The position numbers were made by a program, and so were the translations under genes. Shown here piece after piece: positions 60,620 to 64,000 of a stretch of 64,000 nt of DNA. This DNA comes from Halomonas cupida. Its GTDB lineage: Bacteria > Pseudomonadota > Gammaproteobacteria > Pseudomonadales > Halomonadaceae. The stretch is taken from the NCBI RefSeq assembly GCF_900142755.1, contig NZ_FRCA01000001.1:432888-496887 (forward strand), written 5' to 3'. Each line of letters opens with the position of its first letter. The stretch's first letter is position 1. The notes below the pieces were generated by a model. The model was not told the origin of the DNA. It did not search any database and saw nothing but the letters and a program-made list of their open reading frames with translations.

Positions 60620-61672
60620 CTAGAGGACCAGATTGTCCAATGCCGAACGTCCGACGGCCTGTCGTAATGCAGCCACCACATCGTCGGGTAATGGCAGTCC
60701 TTCCTCGAGATACTGTACTTTCTTGCGTAGCCCCGCCTGTCCTGGTAGCCGTACAGGGGCGTTTTCATTGACAGGAGATGAAGAAAGACACTGTTCGGCA
60801 AGGTAGTCGGTTTCATCAAGAAAAGCCTCAATACCACCAAACTGTGCTGGGTCGATCACCATGGTCATGACAGACGCCCCCCATCCGGTGGGACTATCCT
60901 TGCGACCAAAGCCACTCAACGCCGACGTCAGCGCTTCAACCATCAATGCCAATGCAAATCCCTTGTGACCAAACGCCATTTCTCCCAATGGCAAAATAGT
61001 TGCAGGAGGAGTGGTGAAGGCATCCTCTGGGTTGTTGCTCAGTGTCCCCTCTGGAGTTAGCAATACGTGGTGCAGTAGTGATTTCCCCTCTTGTCGTGCC
61101 TTGGCCACACTGCCATTGGTAATGACCGACATACTGACATCTATCAGCATGGGGTGCGTGCGACCAGGAATGCCAACGGCGATCGGATTGGGAGTATAGA
61201 CAGATTCCGTACCGCCATACGGCGCAACCGATGCGACCGCGGGGTCCGAGCTCATGATGATTGGTACGAGCCCTTGCTCGACGATTTTGGGCAAGTAGGC
61301 TGCCAGACAAGCAATATGATGAGAGCGCTTGATACTGGAAACACCAATACCGAACTCCTGTGCCGCTTGGCTGCACTTGGCTAATGCTTGTTGGACCACA
61401 TAGGGGCCCAACAGATAATGCGCATCCACCAGCGATGAAACTGGCCCCCGCTGAGTGAGCTCAAGAATACCATGATCACCCTTGGCATGATTGGCCTCGA
61501 GATCCAACAGGTAGCCGTTGGCCAGTTTCACCCCATGGGTATGATGGCCCAGAAGATCTCCTTCAACGAGAACCTCCGCAGTGACACGGGCAACTTCCTG
61601 ACTCACTTCCCTTTCCACAAAAAGGCGAGTGAGAAGATCAAGCAGATGATTATACTGATACCGTGTAGTCAT
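60620..61672 (-). CDS. Ldh family (malate/L-lactate/sulfolactate-type) dehydrogenase
   Basis: 350-residue NAD(P)-dependent oxidoreductase of the type-2 malate/L-lactate dehydrogenase family. It has the early EVSQEVARVTAEVLVEGDLLGHHTHG, the SIKRSHHIACLAAY catalytic-His region, the GGTESVYTPNPIAVGIP substrate stretch and FGHKGFALALMVEALTSALSG (in part). GAGG precedes the ATG. It is the last gene of a tctCBA-ldh operon, so its substrate is probably the acid the transporter imports. Confidence 0.85.
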   Translation of the reverse strand: MTTRYQYNHLLDLLTRLFVEREVSQEVARVTAEVLVEGDLLGHHTHGVKLANGYLLDLEANHAKGDHGILELTQRGPVSSLVDAHYLLGPYVVQQALAKCSQAAQEFGIGVSSIKRSHHIACLAAYLPKIVEQGLVPIIMSSDPAVASVAPYGGTESVYTPNPIAVGIPGRTHPMLIDVSMSVITNGSVAKARQEGKSLLHHVLLTPEGTLSNNPEDAFTTPPATILPLGEMAFGHKGFALALMVEALTSALSGFGRKDSPTGWGASVMTMVIDPAQFGGIEAFLDETDYLAEQCLSSSPVNENAPVRLPGQAGLRKKVQYLEEGLPLPDDVVAALRQAVGRSALDNLVL

Positions 61673-61686
61673 AGTTGCCTCAAGAA

Positions 61687-63183
61687 TTATACGTTGGACC
61701 GCTGTGTGTAGCCTTTATAAATGGCCATGATCAGAGGGGAACACCAAATAAAAATAACCATGATTCCAAGGGTTGCGCTAATGGGACGAGCAAAAAAGCT
61801 GGTTAAGTCGCCACCGGTTCTCATCATCGCACTCATGAAGTTATTCTCTACCGTAGTGCCAAGTACAAGCCCGAGAATAGCTGGCGCCACCGGGAAATCA
61901 TTGGAAATCAACAGGTGTGAGATTAGCCCTATGATCAGCATGATCCAGACATCTGTCATGCTGTTGTTGATGGCGAAAGCACCCACAATACAGAAGCATA
62001 GAATAATAGGCATCAACACTCGGCTAGGTGTAAGAATGAAGATCTTCGACAGCCTGATAGCCATGTAGCCTATGGGTAGCATCATGAGGTTGGCAAGTAT
62101 AAATACTATGAAAAGTGCATAAATCAATCCCGATCCATCCATGAAAATGGTTGGTCCAGGATTCATGCCTTTCATGTACAACACGCCAATGACAATTGCC
62201 GTAATGGAGTCACCCGGTATACCAAACACCAATGCTGGCACCCAGGCACCACTGATGCCAGAGTTGTTGGCGGAGCTGGCGTCCACTATTCCCTCAATAT
62301 GGCCCTTTCCGTACTGGCTTTTATCCTTTGATTTTCCTTTGCTTACCGCGTACGAAATCCAGGCCGCGATGTCGGCGCCGGCACCAGGAAGGGCTCCAAT
62401 GAGCGTGCCTATTGAACTTCCTCTCAGCATGTTTGGCCAATATTTCTTTACATGGACTGGCACTTGGGAGAATACGTTATCGCTTGAGGTCATGTTGACC
62501 TTTTTGTTTTCCGAGTGTGACCCATAATATTTCATCAGCTCACTAAGTGCGAACATACCTATCATTACGGGAATGAAATTTACCCCTGCCATTAAATCGG
62601 GAACACCAAACGTGAATCTCGGCGCGCCGCTCATCATGTCAAGACCAACCGTGGAAAGCAGAAGGCCAAAGAGTAGTGAGAGAGATGCCTTGATCTTCGA
62701 ACCAGATGAAATGAAGATTGAACAGCTCAGGCCAAGAATTGCTAGCCAGAAATATTCAAATGCGCTGAACTTCAGGGCAACTTCTGCTAGGAATTGTGCT
62801 ACGACTATTAAAACCACTGTGCCAAAAATGCCACCAAAAACAGAACAGACAAGATTGATTCCAAGAGCTTCTCTGGCCCTGCCTTGGCGAGCCAGCATGT
62901 GAGACTCTCCCACATAAGCTGCCGAAGCAGGTGTGCCTGGAATATTCAGGTATGTTCCCGGAATGTCCCCAGCAAATATGGCCATGGCTGAAGTGGCGAC
63001 AATGGCCGCGATAGCTGGTGTAGGATCCATATAAAAAGTCACGGGAACCAGCAGGGCGACGGCCATGGTTGCAGTCAGCCCAGGTACGGCACCAACAAAT
63101 ATACCAAACAAGGATGCCGCCAGGATAACCAGCAATGTATCAACGGTGAGAACCAGATTTAGGCCATTGATAAAGGTGTCCAT
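61687..63183 (-). CDS. tctA: Tripartite tricarboxylate transporter large permease TctA
   Basis: 498-residue inner-membrane permease with about 12 helices. Family features are the N-terminal GAVPGLTATMAVALLVPVTF, FAGDIPGTYLNIPGTPASAA and the repeated LPGAGADIAAWISYAVSKG motif region. It imports a di- or tricarboxylate delivered by TctC, driven by an ion gradient. It overlaps tctB by 1 bp (TAATG). Lower GC than surrounding genes suggests recent acquisition. Confidence 0.94.
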   Translation of the reverse strand: MDTFINGLNLVLTVDTLLVILAASLFGIFVGAVPGLTATMAVALLVPVTFYMDPTPAIAAIVATSAMAIFAGDIPGTYLNIPGTPASAAYVGESHMLARQGRAREALGINLVCSVFGGIFGTVVLIVVAQFLAEVALKFSAFEYFWLAILGLSCSIFISSGSKIKASLSLLFGLLLSTVGLDMMSGAPRFTFGVPDLMAGVNFIPVMIGMFALSELMKYYGSHSENKKVNMTSSDNVFSQVPVHVKKYWPNMLRGSSIGTLIGALPGAGADIAAWISYAVSKGKSKDKSQYGKGHIEGIVDASSANNSGISGAWVPALVFGIPGDSITAIVIGVLYMKGMNPGPTIFMDGSGLIYALFIVFILANLMMLPIGYMAIRLSKIFILTPSRVLMPIILCFCIVGAFAINNSMTDVWIMLIIGLISHLLISNDFPVAPAILGLVLGTTVENNFMSAMMRTGGDLTSFFARPISATLGIMVIFIWCSPLIMAIYKGYTQRSNV

Positions 63184-63656
63184 TACAGGCTCCCCTCAAA
63201 TAATGTTCCCTGCGGTAGGGGGATCAGTAGATAGTGGGAAAACAAGAAGTAAATAACGGCTGAGAGAATTGCAGAGGAAGAAAAAGCAATCAGGAACCTG
63301 GTCTTTCGAATCATCATTAACGAAAACATGATGATAAACATCGTGAGCAATGTCCCGAGAAAATCGCTTGATAGAATATAAAATACAATTAATGCGGCGG
63401 GAAGGAGGGAGGTAAGAAGTTTGCGAGGGGCATTGATCTTTATGCCCATGTCCTGGCATCTAGAGATCAGAAGTCTAATATTGTTGAGCTGGCTCAATGA
63501 TAGTGCTAACCCACCTATACAGAATCCCCCCCCGATAAGGGAGGGAAAGAGGGAGGGACCGAACTGAAGGCTGGGTAGGGTCGGGAATTTCTGAGCAGTC
63601 ACAATTGTTACAATGCCTGCCAGAATGAATCCCAGGCCAATAAGTAAATCCCTCAT
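63183..63656 (-). CDS. tctB: Tripartite tricarboxylate transporter small membrane protein TctB
   Basis: 157-residue membrane protein with four predicted helices (starting MRDLLIGLGFILAGIVTIV), the TctB layout. It works with TctA and TctC. It lies between them with overlaps or a few base pairs of spacing, one transcript. Confidence 0.88.
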   Translation of the reverse strand: MRDLLIGLGFILAGIVTIVTAQKFPTLPSLQFGPSLFPSLIGGGFCIGGLALSLSQLNNIRLLISRCQDMGIKINAPRKLLTSLLPAALIVFYILSSDFLGTLLTMFIIMFSLMMIRKTRFLIAFSSSAILSAVIYFLFSHYLLIPLPQGTLFEGSL

Positions 63657-63665
63657 TGCCGCCCC

Positions 63666-64000
63666 TTAGTTAGCTAAGCCAACTTGCTCTACGATATTGC
63701 CGAAGACTTGGTCCATCTCTGCCATGAACTTCCCAAATTCTTCCGCATTACGCCACTCGGTACCAAAACCTTGCTGTTTCATGAAGTCCTGATAGGTATC
63801 GCTTTTATATGCCTCTTCCAACGCCTCCTCCAGGGTGGCGACAACTTCGGGGGGCATTCCTTTTGGTCCGGCGATTCCGCGCCATTCACCCACTTGATAA
63901 TCACTGCCGATTTCTTCTCGAAGAGTGGGAACATTGGGGAAGCTGGGAATCCGTTCAGGCGACATAACAGTAAAGCTCTTCACCTTGCCGGCTTCAATCA
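63666..64000 (-). CDS. tctC: Tripartite tricarboxylate transporter solute-binding protein TctC (C-terminal part)
   Basis: The C-terminal 111 or so residues of a Bug/TctC family periplasmic binding protein, open at the right edge. The motifs KSFTVMSPERIPSFPNVPTL (conserved near the substrate pocket) and WRGIAGPKGMPPEV are typical. The N-terminus with its signal peptide lies beyond the window. First gene of the tct operon as seen here. Confidence 0.9.
   Translation of the reverse strand, partial: IEAGKVKSFTVMSPERIPSFPNVPTLREEIGSDYQVGEWRGIAGPKGMPPEVVATLEEALEEAYKSDTYQDFMKQQGFGTEWRNAEEFGKFMAEMDQVFGNIVEQVGLAN

Overview
The window looks like chromosomal DNA of a GC-rich gammaproteobacterium, most likely Halomonadaceae (Halomonas or a close relative). 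The basis is the typical gamma-proteobacterial gene order, the Pseudomonas-like block rpoE-rseA-rseB-mucD-lepA-lepB-rnc-era-recO-pdxJ-acpS followed by gacS/cysM/rlmD/relA/mazG, strong GC bias at third codon positions, and short AGCT-containing heptamer arrays between genes. The genus is inference from reading alone; no database search was possible. No rRNA, tRNA or CRISPR array was seen.

Layout. 1-2.3 kb: a transposase fragment, copy 1 of a 175-bp structured repeat, and a dicarboxylate:cation symporter. 2.3-6 kb: divergent electron-transfer-flavoprotein genes (ETF-QO versus etfBA) sharing a PsrA-like operator, closed by a strong terminator. 6.3-11.6 kb: a six-gene TonB energising operon (DUF3450, large ExbB, small ExbB, ExbD, TonB, TPR) behind a Fur-like box. 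11.7-17.8 kb: xthA with a coupled small basic protein, rhlB, dinG and a DAHP synthase. 18-22.8 kb: the envelope-stress operon rpoE-rseA-rseB-mucD, with two sigma-E-like promoters; no mucC/rseC gene was found, and copy 2 of the structured repeat lies between rseB and mucD. 23-29.4 kb: lepA-lepB-rnc-era-recO-pdxJ-acpS. 29.4-37.8 kb: gacS facing cysM-rlmD-relA-mazG. 38-40.7 kb: ppc. 40.8-49.5 kb: an outer-membrane protein, a PanE-like reductase coupled to topB, a SEC-C protein, ampG and rfaH. 49.6-52.3 kb: a SlyD-like PPIase, a candidate anaerobically induced small RNA, and proS. 52.4-54.5 kb: benE divergent from an XRE-cupin regulator, with palindromic operators between them. 54.5-56.8 kb: amidase, DUF3307 and SatD genes, apparently one operon with SatD-type operators. 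57.2-59.2 kb: a MoxR ATPase and a VWA protein. 59.3-64 kb: a beta-hydroxyacid dehydrogenase, a decayed IS3 remnant, and an AT-richer tctCBA-ldh operon running off the right edge.

Most protein-coding genes are ordinary housekeeping genes. The least-explained material is intergenic: the two-copy structured repeat, the covarying double-hairpin unit before moxR, several unrelated short tandem-repeat families, and the FNR/Anr-type box placed exactly right for a roughly 200-nt terminated transcript at 50.2-50.4 kb. These are sequence-based inferences that need transcript mapping or covariance searches.
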